Shown: piece after piece, positions 52,701 to 64,000 of the stretch
Position numbering within the stretch: the first letter of the stretch is position 1
How the letters are laid out: each line of letters starts with the position of its first letter
Assembly: GCA_020055645.1 (NCBI GenBank)
Contig: CM034547.1
Location: forward strand, 7,239,280-7,303,279
DNA length: 64,000 nucleotides
Origin: Tomocerus qinae
Lineage: Eukaryota; Arthropoda; Collembola; Entomobryomorpha; Tomoceridae
Direction: 5' to 3'
Translations under genes and position numbers: made by a program
Notes under the pieces: generated by a model
Seen by the model: only the letters and a program-made list of their open reading frames with translations
What the model was told of the DNA's origin: nothing
Database searches by the model: none

Positions 52701-55700
52701 TGGTAGTAGTAGTGAGTAAAGTGTTACTGTTAGACGAAGGACTGGCTACCTTATACTTGATTATCACCTTCTTGTCTAAGTACATAGGACAGATCCTAGC
52801 TATCGATGTTTTTTCCAGGCAGGAGATAGATACATACACTCCTGTGCTGTTCTGCTCTCTCTATCTATGTATCTAATTGTTGTGCATGTGCTCAGAGTGG
52901 TGTGGTCAGAGGAGTGTTTGGATCAGAACTGAGAGGGACCGCAAAGAGAGCATCTGAACTGTGCCCTAGTAGTAGTAGTAGTAATAGTAGTGTGCTTGGA
53001 CATGGACAAGTATATGCAGAGACAGGCGGGTAGTCGACTCATAGAATCTCCGAGTGAGTGAAGCCAAACCAAGCCAGACCAAACAGAATGTATAAGGAAC
53101 GGAGTCTGAACTCACCTTTAGCTACGCCAAGGCGATTCGCGTCCATTCTATTGTCAAGACTTTGCCCCGTGAGTTAACCCTTGAGAGCCAAGCCAACCTA
53201 AAGAAAACTCACCCCCTTGAGTTCTATTGCGCTGCGCCTTCTCCATGTACATAGCATATACATTGTTAGCGTCATACTAATACTTATTATGTGAAGATAC
53301 TACTGCCACAGCAATCCAATCATAATATGCACATCCTCAGCCCTCTGTTATCTATGTGGTATATATCTCTATGAATACTAAATACAAACGCTTTTATCCA
53401 TCCAACCAGCACATAAATGTGTCTTTCATATTTCTTGACTTGAGGAAATTCAGTTGTGGTCGTCCTATTGTCAGACGTATCTCTTAGGTACGTACTACTG
53501 TTGTATATGCGTGTAAAATACTAAATATGTGTTTGTAGACAGACATATTATAGTCATAGATAATAACACTTAGGCATGATGGACCTTCCAAAATTGACCT
53601 TTCTGACAGCACTCCCATTACAAAGAATTCTAATAGCCAATATGGAATACATGCTAGACACATGAGTATCGGTATAATTCAAACAAATGACCGAGTCTAA
53701 AATAAATTCTCACCCATTTTGATATAAATTGCCAATATTTCTTCATTAATTTATTCTCGGACGCTTTAGAATCTAAATTACCTGTAGTTATGAGTCTATA
53801 ACTATATACTTGAAGAATCTCTAAGTGCATGCTTATCGCATCAGCTACAAATAATACATTAATGTCCTAAATTATCATTCCGTGAAAAGAGTTTGCAAAA
53901 ACAAAGCCCAACGCCAAACCACATCCAATGCATAACCTGCCGAGTGCATTTGCATTTCCATGTTGGCATTCATTTATTTACAACGCTATCACCGACGGGG
54001 GATAATGCTCTATGTATTTATTTATGTGTGAGTGACGAGCTGAATTGAATGGGATAAAAGAGGGACAGGGAGGATGAGATCACCGCACCAGACCACACTC
54101 TCTATACAAGAATGAAATGCAACTGAAGAATTACTCCCCAACTATTTACATACTTATCATATTTAATAATATATTTCCCCATTGCAAATTCAATTGAAGA
54201 AATAAATTCTCAGCTCAAAGGTAAAACAAACACATTATGGGCCCGTTTAGGTTCGTATCGTACTAATCGTAATTTTGCATGCATGCAAATAAACCTAGAC
54301 TAATGCACAAGACTTGTAGATAGGATGGAAATCTCGGCAATAGATTTTTTTATTTTCTTGTCATACATACATCGTCTTACCTCATTCCATAATAATAATA
54401 ATGCTAATAAATAGTTGTGCATTTATTGGTAAGCCTGTAGCAATTCATTTTGTAGCCAACCACAATGTAATGCAGTAAGCAAACAGAATGAATCGTAAGC
54501 TAAACTGAGAGAGCTACTCCACTCAGACACACACACCTGATAATAAACTAATACGTATAATATTATTACATTTTCCTAGCTGTAGTGATGTGTCTTAACA
54601 AAAGTCAGGGAAGCCAAGCCTATAATATTATCTGCATTTTTCCTAACATATTTACTACGTATACCTACATGGATGGAACAATGCAGAATAAGCGTGAATA
54701 TACGTATTGTGAATCTTCATGTTGACTTACCTTCTTTCTTTCTCATTGAATTGCCCTGCCCCGTTGAATTAAATGAGTTGATCTGCTGCACTCTGGCATG
54801 GCATGCTCAGTCTTTCTCTCGGCCTGAAATTAAATGCACACATTTTTATAGTCGATTAGTAATTACTGATTAGCTTACATCACATCAGTCAGAGTCAAGC
54901 TTATCTCCAAACGTGTAATGTTGCCTTATAGGTCCTTATAAGAATACTGTTATGGATATAAAGACACTTGGGATGATGTAATAGGCAGTTACACTATATA
55001 ATGTAATGTACAGTTGGCTTCTTTGCATATCTTTTCAATTTGAGATAATACAATGTAACTAATGCAGAGAGATACAATAAAATCCTTATCAACGTCTATA
55101 GGAGAAACATTTTTGCCTTTGGAATTAGCTTCATCATAATCATTCGTTCCTCACAAGCTAAAGAATAAGACTCGAGGAGCTCTTTTCTTCCTGGGTAATC
55201 GAACCCAAAATTACTACTTTGATACGCCATGCCACTTATTGTTAGTTATCTTTGATTCACTCCATATTCATGATCCTTTTGGCATGGCATACGAGTCCAT
55301 ACACTCCACTATAGTTGAATTACATACTGTATACCCCTATATATACTACGTAGATATCATTGTAATAATACTCAGGTGCATTGTGATTGCGTATAATATT
55401 TCTTGTCTTAATTGTATACAGTCATCATCTCCTTGTCCTTTGGCTAATCTTACTTTACCTCACACTACAATTACCATTTGAATGAATATTTAATCAAATA
55501 AAATCAAGAGCCACTAAAAATATTAAGCATTGGGAGTTGTGCATTCTGAAACAGTTACTTAGATGTAATACGATACGATGAAATTGCAAAAAAGTACACT
55601 CTCCTGCACGACTGCACCTTCAAGATATATTTAAATGATTTTTATTTTTTGTACTTTAAGTGTGTGCCAAGTTAACATGACACGTGTCGTTGTCATCTCC

Positions 55701-58700
55701 TACCTTTTTTCGAGTGAATTATTCAATTGTAATGTAAAATGAGGAATATAACTTACATTCTTCAAAGGGTAGTAAAAATGCATGAAAATTAGCCAGGTAA
55801 TAGGAAATGCTTTGTCAACTTATTATTCGATACATTACATAGGTAAGTAATAAGCACAAAAAACTTTCCAGAGAGGAGAGAGTGAAGGAAGACGCACTTC
55901 AACAGGGAAAGGGAGACCCTAAGTCTTTGCAATATAGCCTTAGAAAAAACGTGGTAAAAAGTGGTCGTAAAAACAGTTGATATAAATGTCCCATTGTGTG
56001 TGTTTCGGGTTGGTAATGGTAGTTTAGTTCCCTTTCGTTAGAACTGCTCTTTCATCTTTCCTACCTTCCGTAATTCCCTAGCCCATCCCTCACACACTTC
56101 ATTAACACTGTCCTTACATTGCCTTTATCGTTTTCTGACTCGTTAATAAAAAGCTGCTTATTAGAGACTAAGAAAATTAAAAGGATTTTACACTCACGTA
56201 TTATCGCTCCAGTTTTCGAAAAGCTGTCCCAAAAGTGTAGATATTCAACTTTTATATGTAATATTATGAATGAATTCTCTGACCATTGGTTACGTACCGG
56301 TTTGCCAAGTATTTAGAAAATCTTGACTGATTCAAAGAAACGTCTACCGAAAATGAAGACTAAAGTTCAACTGGTTTATTTAACTTGACTTTTCGAAATG
56401 AAATGTAATCCTCCGTAAAGACTTGAATGTGAAAGTAGAGAGATAAGCCTCTGGGGATATTATTTATTTTTACGTCAAGGCAATAGACGATCTCAATATC
56501 GTTCACCTTTCAACACACCAACTTAGTAAAATCAGCTTTCTTGGGTAACTTATTTTTAAACAGTAACCATTGAGGAAGAAGTTCATCTGAAGACTAATAA
56601 AGCTTAAACTTATTGGGGTTTGATGGAGTACCGACTCCGGACTAAAACCACCTTCCTTGATTGCTTAGTTCTGCTATACAAATTTTATTTCGCTATTGTC
56701 AATATCTAATAGGGATCCTACCTGCTCCATTTTTATTTGTGGGCTTTATGTAAACATTGTAAGTTCATTAAGACCGAACCTTGCTTTTAGAAATGGTCTT
56801 CTGCTGTTAAAACCCTTTAGACCACATGGGTCCGTATTAATAAAATCAGTTTAATATAGTGACCAGATACAATTTCATCATTGATGGCTTTAACTTTTCT
56901 CCATGCAGTATTGGCTATCATTGTGCTATGAGTATATAATTTATTTGATACAGAAATCAGAAGGCCTGGAGGAATTTGGCGACGGAAAGTTACCGACTTA
57001 TTAAAGGGCTCTGCATGATACTTTGGGTTTCGATTGGGTACTTGTGACTAGACAAAAAACAGGGAAACAAAGGCACAATAACATATTTTAAAGTGTGCTA
57101 TTCTTTGTTTGGGCCTGTATTTTTACTATTAATAGCAAAACAAGTACAAGAGTCAAGTTATTACCGCTGTGGTGACACTATATAAGTTTTAGTTAACCTA
57201 AACCACATTAAATTGAAATGTGGTTTCGGAATGTAATAAGGTCATCATAAGTCAAAACCACGTTTTAAATGCCGATTTGATCTGTATTGTCACTAGACCC
57301 GTTTAAATCATAAAACAGGATCATATATCACATGTACTCACCTGACTGGATTAATAAGCTGAAATTGCATATAACCAAAAATAAACTCCTATGTAAAATA
57401 TACTTCTTTACTACATTGCCTTATACCTTGCCTCTATCAAATAACTATTTTTGAACATTTTAAAGTGCAAACAGGTAAGGTCGGTTTTTAAATAACAGAA
57501 TTTGGTTTATTATTGCGAGACTTGCGGTTCAGTCACACCGCAGGTACCTACTATCATTTAAATGACCACATCTCCACAAAACATGGAATTTAAAAGTCAA
57601 TGCACAGTCAAAAATCGCCTAATTTGCTCAACTAACTGTAAATAACCAGAATTAAGACACCGGGCTCTAACAGTTCTATTGGAACTGATCCTGTAGTCAA
57701 CCAACCGGATACGCTGAGTAATGTCAATGTACACACAAGATAAGTTTAGCTGTTTTAAAGGTACTTACCTGATATTTAGTACATTTAAATCAATGTTCAC
57801 ATTTGACATGAGTGAAGCACTGTTACATTACATGTATTTATGAATAGCTTTAAATACTGCGGGCAGTGAATAATGAGACAATCTTCCGCTATGGTGAAAT
57901 GTAAAAATAACAGCGCTTAAAAGAGAGACGGCAAGCTACAGGCAGATAGATTTACGAAGATGTCGGTTCCGTTAGTTCCATAAAATTCTTCCATGAAAAA
58001 TCGAACATTCTAGTATTCCACACAAAAATAGATGTACATTTAGTTCAGGATAGTTATTAACACATCTATCTAGGTAGGTCTGACTTGATTTCATGAATAG
58101 ACCAAGAACCGTTTACCATACACATACGTGTGTATGAAAATCCCTTATGGTCGTGAAGTAGGATTCAGGTCGAAAAATTGCATTCTTTCATAGATAGAGT
58201 ATACAGTAAGTTGCGTAAGAGGAAATGGGGGAAGGAACAAAGCTGCAGACAGTCCAATGAATCTTAAACTAACTTATTCAGAGTCTAGTCGGTCGTCGGT
58301 CTTACATTTGACAAAATGACAAACAACGTCATGACATTAATTCCTAATAGGTAGGCTCAACTTACCTGCCAGCCTCGAATCTTCCAAACCGCTAGAGTAG
58401 CCTCGCTATGTACTTTGGGTGATAAGTTTCGCTTAGTAGTAAAAGTACCAATGGTAGATTACAGAAAAGTGTATTTGATTAGGAGCAGACGAAGACAATG
58501 CTTTGGATCAGTGTGGCGACACAACGTAACACATTCCCTTTCTGAGTCTCTTACTCATTAGAATACATGGAAGTATGTACAGAACTAAATACATAATTCT
58601 AGTGAAGTAAGTGAAGGTATGAATCAGATAATAGACCATGTATACAGACTACAATGATATAATATGAGAAAGAGACAGTATATAATGGGACATTAATTCT

Positions 58701-61700
58701 TTTCACAATGTTATCAAACACTTCTATTTTTGACTCTAGATTGTCTTCTATTGACATGGTATATTATGCATCAACGTAGTAATAATATGACCTGCTCTGT
58801 ATAGTGTTTTGTTTACCACTGTGAATTGCTGACCTATAAGAAAATTCTAATACAATTCAATAGTCTTGTAAAAATACAATCTGTTGAATAATAGCATCAA
58901 TTATAATTATACACTTTATGTATACCTACACATGTAAATATATAGGTCATGACTTGATTTTTCAATCATGCGAAAACAATTACGATATTTTGTTGTTGGC
59001 TATTCTTGAGTATATTGTCTACACACTACATTGATAATAATGCTAATGGTTTCCGTTGAAGAAATACAATATTACTATTGAATGAAGTGTAGAGTGCGTA
59101 TACTTTGAATAAATAAGTAAATGGTTCATTGGTTCTTAACAAACGGTACGACAAAGTTGTGAACTGGACACAAATTACGCATAGCATCAATTGACAAGGA
59201 TACTGACAGTTTTGAATTAATGAATAACATTCAGGTTTTGAGATACACACACAGCAAGGAGACAGAGTTACAGACATCTGATCTATACCTTACAGATAGA
59301 GAACAATGGACAGATACACACATTATAGTTAGCTACATACAAAACACAAATGCCTTATTTTCTAGCACCTTCTTATAGAGTAGTGTAATATATTATGCTT
59401 GAATTTAATGTCCACACTGTCCAATGTCCAGTTGAGGTTTTTGTTTGTAATGCTACCCTAGTGAGTCAAGTCCCCATTGATCTGAATGTAAGTGGAAAAT
59501 TACCATCTTCTCTTGTGTGCTGTAAATGGAGGAGGCAAATAGCGACCAGGTGCGGAACGAGAGCAACTCCCGTGCGAATTAAAAATCTGTAGTCTGTTGC
59601 TACTGTTTGGATTTCGTCAAACGAAGAAGAGATTGGAGTGATGAGACTCTCAGCGTGACCAAGAGTGTGAATATTTACTCACGTATGGCTACTAAATAGA
59701 ATCTGTTCTCATGCTGTATCCACACTATGTACTGCGTTAAGTGTACTCTCGTATATGCATTCGTAGTCATCGTCATGTTATGTCATAATAAATAATTTGG
59801 ATCTTAAAAATAGTTAGTTAAGGTGTATTCTGTTCGTGATTAGGAAAGGTTTGTAATGAGAGTAGGATGTATATCTACTATTTATGTTAGTATATGTATA
59901 TTGTGTACATGTTTGTCTGTATACGAAGGATGCAAGCTATTTCTGAAAGTTTAATTGTCAGTCGGATGAAGAGTTATGGTTATAATATAATAAGTGAGGA
60001 GGGTATTTTTCTGTTGTACTCCTCACAACTTGTATTATGATTTGATGTGATATGATATGGTAGTGAGTGAGTGAGAGAGCCATCCTCTTCCTTTGTAAGT
60101 GCAAAAGCTATTAGAGAAACTGGCTACTGGGCTTTTCTCGCCGATTCTCTAAATGCAATCTTAAATCACAAGACAAGAAAAACAGACAGACATTATTCTA
60201 CAAGAACATTACTAGGGAATGGACGGAACTGTCAGAGTTTCAACTGATCCATTTCCTCTCCACTGCATCATTTTCGCATTAGATTACACTTCATACACAT
60301 TATTATACAATTACCCACAAACTGCAACACTTTAAATGTATCCTATACACAACCAGGCTAAGTGTTTTGGTAAATAGATATTCACCTACGTATTTAGATT
60401 ATTATGATGATATATCGTATGTAGCATATTATATGATATCTTGTATATGTAGGATAATAAGTTAAGCAAGAGTTGAGTCATGTACGGACGGAGGACACAC
60501 GTGAAGAAAAGTCAGAATGTATGATGAGAGTGAACTGAGCTGAACTCGAGCATTAAAAATGATAGAAAAGTCCAGAGCTCTTGGTCAGACAATTCCAGCC
60601 CTCCTCCCACATCTTGTAGCAATTTTATTAATTCCATACTTTCAATTAGTGTCTGCACGTCGTATTTTTACACAGGAATCCTATCACACTCAAACAACCA
60701 TCTCATTACAACCACAATTCCTATTTTTCAACAATATTCTACTTTGCTACATTTACATTATTACTCTATTGTATCATCCGTCCAGTGGCTGAGCTACGAA
60801 TGCTCACCTATTATAGTCTCAGAGCTATGGCTGTTTTAATTTCGCTGTGCAGGATTTCTTTTGAACAGTAAAGAACAAGTAAACTACGTGCGAATTTACT
60901 TTTTGCCTTTCCGATATCTCATTCTTATCGCAGTGGAGAATCTCACTCACTCTAGCTTAGCTTCAGACTCACTTTCGTCTCTGCCAGTCAATGTGTAGTT
61001 CGTAGTAGTAGTAATCTCATAACCTACGTACATATATGCTATACAGTGTATTTACAGAGCAACATGTTATGCCCCATGTTCATTTCAGACTATCATTTTT
61101 CAACTAGCTGCCTTCACTTATTATTGTTACGTATCTTGCCTTATGTTATCTCTACACTATGCACCTTAATGTATATGCGTAATGGGTATAATAACATAGA
61201 TTACTTTACCTTCGTTCCTACATAATATTATTAGTAGTGTGTGTATGAGTGCATTTGGAACGTGAAGGGATTTGATATGATGTCTTATTATATATTATCG
61301 CATGACTTTGTCCTTCAAACTTCACTCTCAGTCTAAATTAAAGTTATTAATTACATGGTTAGGTTAGAGTGAATAGTCTAACTTAACTTTATCTCTACAG
61401 TCATTTTTGATTCTGTACTTTATAGCTTAATGTTACCTTACTATGATACATCTTCACTACTATAACATAATGTTAGCCTACTATGCATATACGTAGTATT
61501 TATCTATACCTTCATGTTGGTTACTTACTCTTCCCACTTCCCAATGTTAACGTGCAGGTTAACTTAACATTTACAGAGCCACAGTGTCATGTCTCGTCTA
61601 ATTCTAGTCTCGCTCTCCAAGCATTTCCTTGCTTTATCGCCTTTACATCTACAGCAAACAAAACCATATGTACAAGTACACAAAATTGATACACACTCCA

Positions 61701-64000
61701 CTAAAACATTCCTATTACAGCAATACTCTATTTAATATTATTTAGTGCCATTATTAGTGCTCGACTCCTCATATCACATCAACATCACTCAACTTGGCAC
61801 ATTCTATTAGTACGCTATAAAGAAGCGGAGAGTCTATGTAGATAACAATAGTACTATTTCTTCATGTACTACTATTATTACCTCCTGTGTTGCACTGCTA
61901 CAGTGAGAACGAGTGGCCTTTGTGATAAACTTCACATTTTGACGCAAGTACTTCTCAATTTGTACAAATTCAAACGTGCATATGCACAGACGTAGGCAAT
62001 TACTTTAACTGCTCAGGCAGATAACTTTGTCTATTAGTTATTCCACAATTTCCATATGTTAATGCATTATTACAGGAGAATATACAATACTCTCCCTTCA
62101 TTACGTCCTTTGCATGACTTGCAGGTGTAACAGGTACCTTACGTATATATTCACATACCTGTTTACAATGTACTAATTCCATAAAATAACACGTGTAGGT
62201 AGGTAAATTATTTTTGCAAGGCAAAATGTGAGTCAATGGGTACGATGAGATGTAAAGCTTTGAGAAATTGGCTAGACTTAGGTTAGGAACAGCAACACGC
62301 TAAGCCATACCGAATGAAATTCATTTCTACGCTATACCTATCCAACAACTCCCAAAGCTTTGACTTCACTAACATTGAACGTGAACTATGATGTTAACCA
62401 ACAAATTTCAACCCAACTCTTACATACTCGCTTTCTACACAATTTGCATAATCTTCTGCTCAAGTACATACATAATCCTTGAGCACTATTTAATACCCGA
62501 CAACAAACTTTTAATGACACAACATCATAACATCCCATTAAGTGCCAATTTTAAACATATTTAGACTTGTACATCATAACTGTGCTTACAGATACAATTA
62601 TTATTGAATAAATTTTAATTATTAATTTAGTATCAATAATTAACGCCGTTACTTAATGAGGGGACAAATGAAATTGAACTAGATGTATACTGCAGGTCTA
62701 ATTTCGCCGCTGCTATACAATATGTTGTGTGGGTATACTACAAGTATTATGTCCAATGCACGGTTCTGTACATGCTAGAGACTATAATGTAGTCCAAAGA
62801 ATGACAACTTTCATCTTTTCACTATCACTTTAGTTTGTATATGCATAACGTTTTGGTAAATGAAAATTTAATAGTTAAGCTTAGCTTTTGTATTCGTATT
62901 TATTACAGAATGTGCTTCATCTTATTTAGTGAATGGACAATGAAGACCATGAGTTGCAAGATTACCTACATACTATTCATTTCTGTGTAATCGCCAACAC
63001 AGCGGGTTTAATACGTTGAGTAAGTACTATCTGGTATTACTAAATAGGAACGTATAACTTTTCATTTCTGTCAGTGTAAGTAATTTAATGAAAGTAAGTC
63101 TATGTGTATGTGGGTAAGTGTTCGTTTCTCATTGTGAAAACATTTTAAGCTAATCTCTACTTTGCCTATATCTCTTGATTCTCAATTCCTCCTTTCTCAA
63201 TGCGCTAGAACAATTCGATAGCTCCAATGGACGTTTCTGTACAGTAATAGCTAATAAATTATTAAAATATATTCCCAAAGTCAAGATAATATTGATCGTT
63301 ATAACTTCAGGTTCAATTTTTCCATAAACTCAGCTACACTAATGATTCCTCAACCATGACATTTAATTAAAACTAATGTAATATCATGCTACTATAAAGT
63401 ACCTCTAAGTAATGCTATAAAATGTACATAGTGAAAATTGAATATGTTCCTCATTCCATTAAGGAAGTTTATGTAAGATAGAAGATGAGTATCTACATAG
63501 CGTAGCAGTACAGTACCCACTCACAGAACGATTACTTGAGGGATAATGGGATGAAGTGAGATGAGGATGAGGATGATATGCAAATGAGTAGCCAAATAAA
63601 AATGCATTGAATGGCGAAGTAAGGGGACTTGAGCTAAGGGAGAGCTTAGTGCTCTGCTGAAGTTCAATGCTTCCTCTCTCCTCCTGCATTGTGTACTTTC
63701 CCATGAAATCCAATCCAAGATACACACACAGTGAGGTAGCATAGAGAGGTATGTCCCTTAAGGGAATGAATTGAAATCCGTGCATAGAGCTATTTATACA
63801 TATACACTGATGACCAATACAAAAATGGACTGACCCCTTTCCTATAAAGCTTCGGATTTTTTAAAAACTTCTCTTTTCCTTGCCAAGAAAGACAAATAGT
63901 AAATCCTCTATTGCTCTTTGCCCTGCTCTCTCGTCTGGACTGAAAGCATAGGAATCCGTGTACTACTCATGTGCATTATCCGCATCGACGAAGTGTGAGA
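46727..64000. other. upstream flank of grainyhead, no gene recognised
   Basis: 17 kb upstream of the first coding exon. It may hold promoters or non-coding first exons of grainyhead, or be intergenic. Open frames are short (the longest is 138 codons) and A+T-rich, and none resembles a family I know. Features seen are TAG triplet runs (52583-52602, 52967-52992, 61002-61014), CCAAGCC-type words near 49400, 53070 and 53190, and a block of slightly different texture at about 56330-57720. Confidence 0.7.
52967..52992. repeat. TAG/GTA triplet microsatellite
   Basis: Short imperfect run of TAG units with one TAA interruption, the longest of several similar runs in the window (also 21058-21070, 52583-52602, 61002-61014). 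Confidence 0.8.

Noticed and set aside
55180-55215. GGGTTCGATTACCC (minus strand), resembling a tRNA B box
   Set aside because: No A box at the right distance and no cloverleaf can be drawn around it.

Overview
This is a eukaryotic (animal) window, A+T-rich by eye at roughly two thirds A+T. The only gene I can recognise is on the minus strand: a grainyhead / Grainyhead-like (grh, GRHL) transcription factor. Six coding exons support it, each with consensus GT-AG splice sites and matching reading phase. The protein core is closest to the insect Grainyhead sequences I know, and the introns are long with only short simple repeats. I infer an arthropod, possibly a crustacean or other non-dipteran, but I cannot name the species.

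Layout, in transcription order (high to low coordinates): 46727-64000 is upstream or 5' non-coding DNA with no exon I can support. 46321-46726 is a probable 5' leader containing no ATG on the coding strand. Exon 1 (46028-46320) encodes the N terminus with a GRHL-type activation segment. Intron 1 is 8.9 kb and holds a diverged inverted repeat (39578-40020) and a 73-nt T-free tract. Exon 2 (36398-37166) encodes a long low-complexity Gly/Ser/Pro linker. Intron 2 is 4.2 kb. Exons 3 and 4 (32013-32170, 31675-31837) are separated by only 175 bp and begin the CP2-type DNA-binding domain. Intron 4 is 12.1 kb. Exon 5 (19437-19548) and exon 6 (11557-11651), with a 7.8 kb intron between them, continue the DNA-binding domain. 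1-11556 is the start of the next intron.

The six exons join into one open frame of 530 residues. The rest of the DNA-binding domain and the C-terminal dimerisation domain must lie beyond base 1. Grainyhead proteins are known as epithelial and epidermal barrier regulators that bind AACCGGTT-like sites as dimers. There is no operon-like context, no second gene, and no tRNA, rRNA, CRISPR or intact transposon that I can see. About 97% of the window is intron or flank, so most short ORFs are chance.

I found no convincing undescribed system. The least explained items are the inverted repeat at 39578-40020, whose two arms share one codon-like register, and the T-free tract at 45033-45105.
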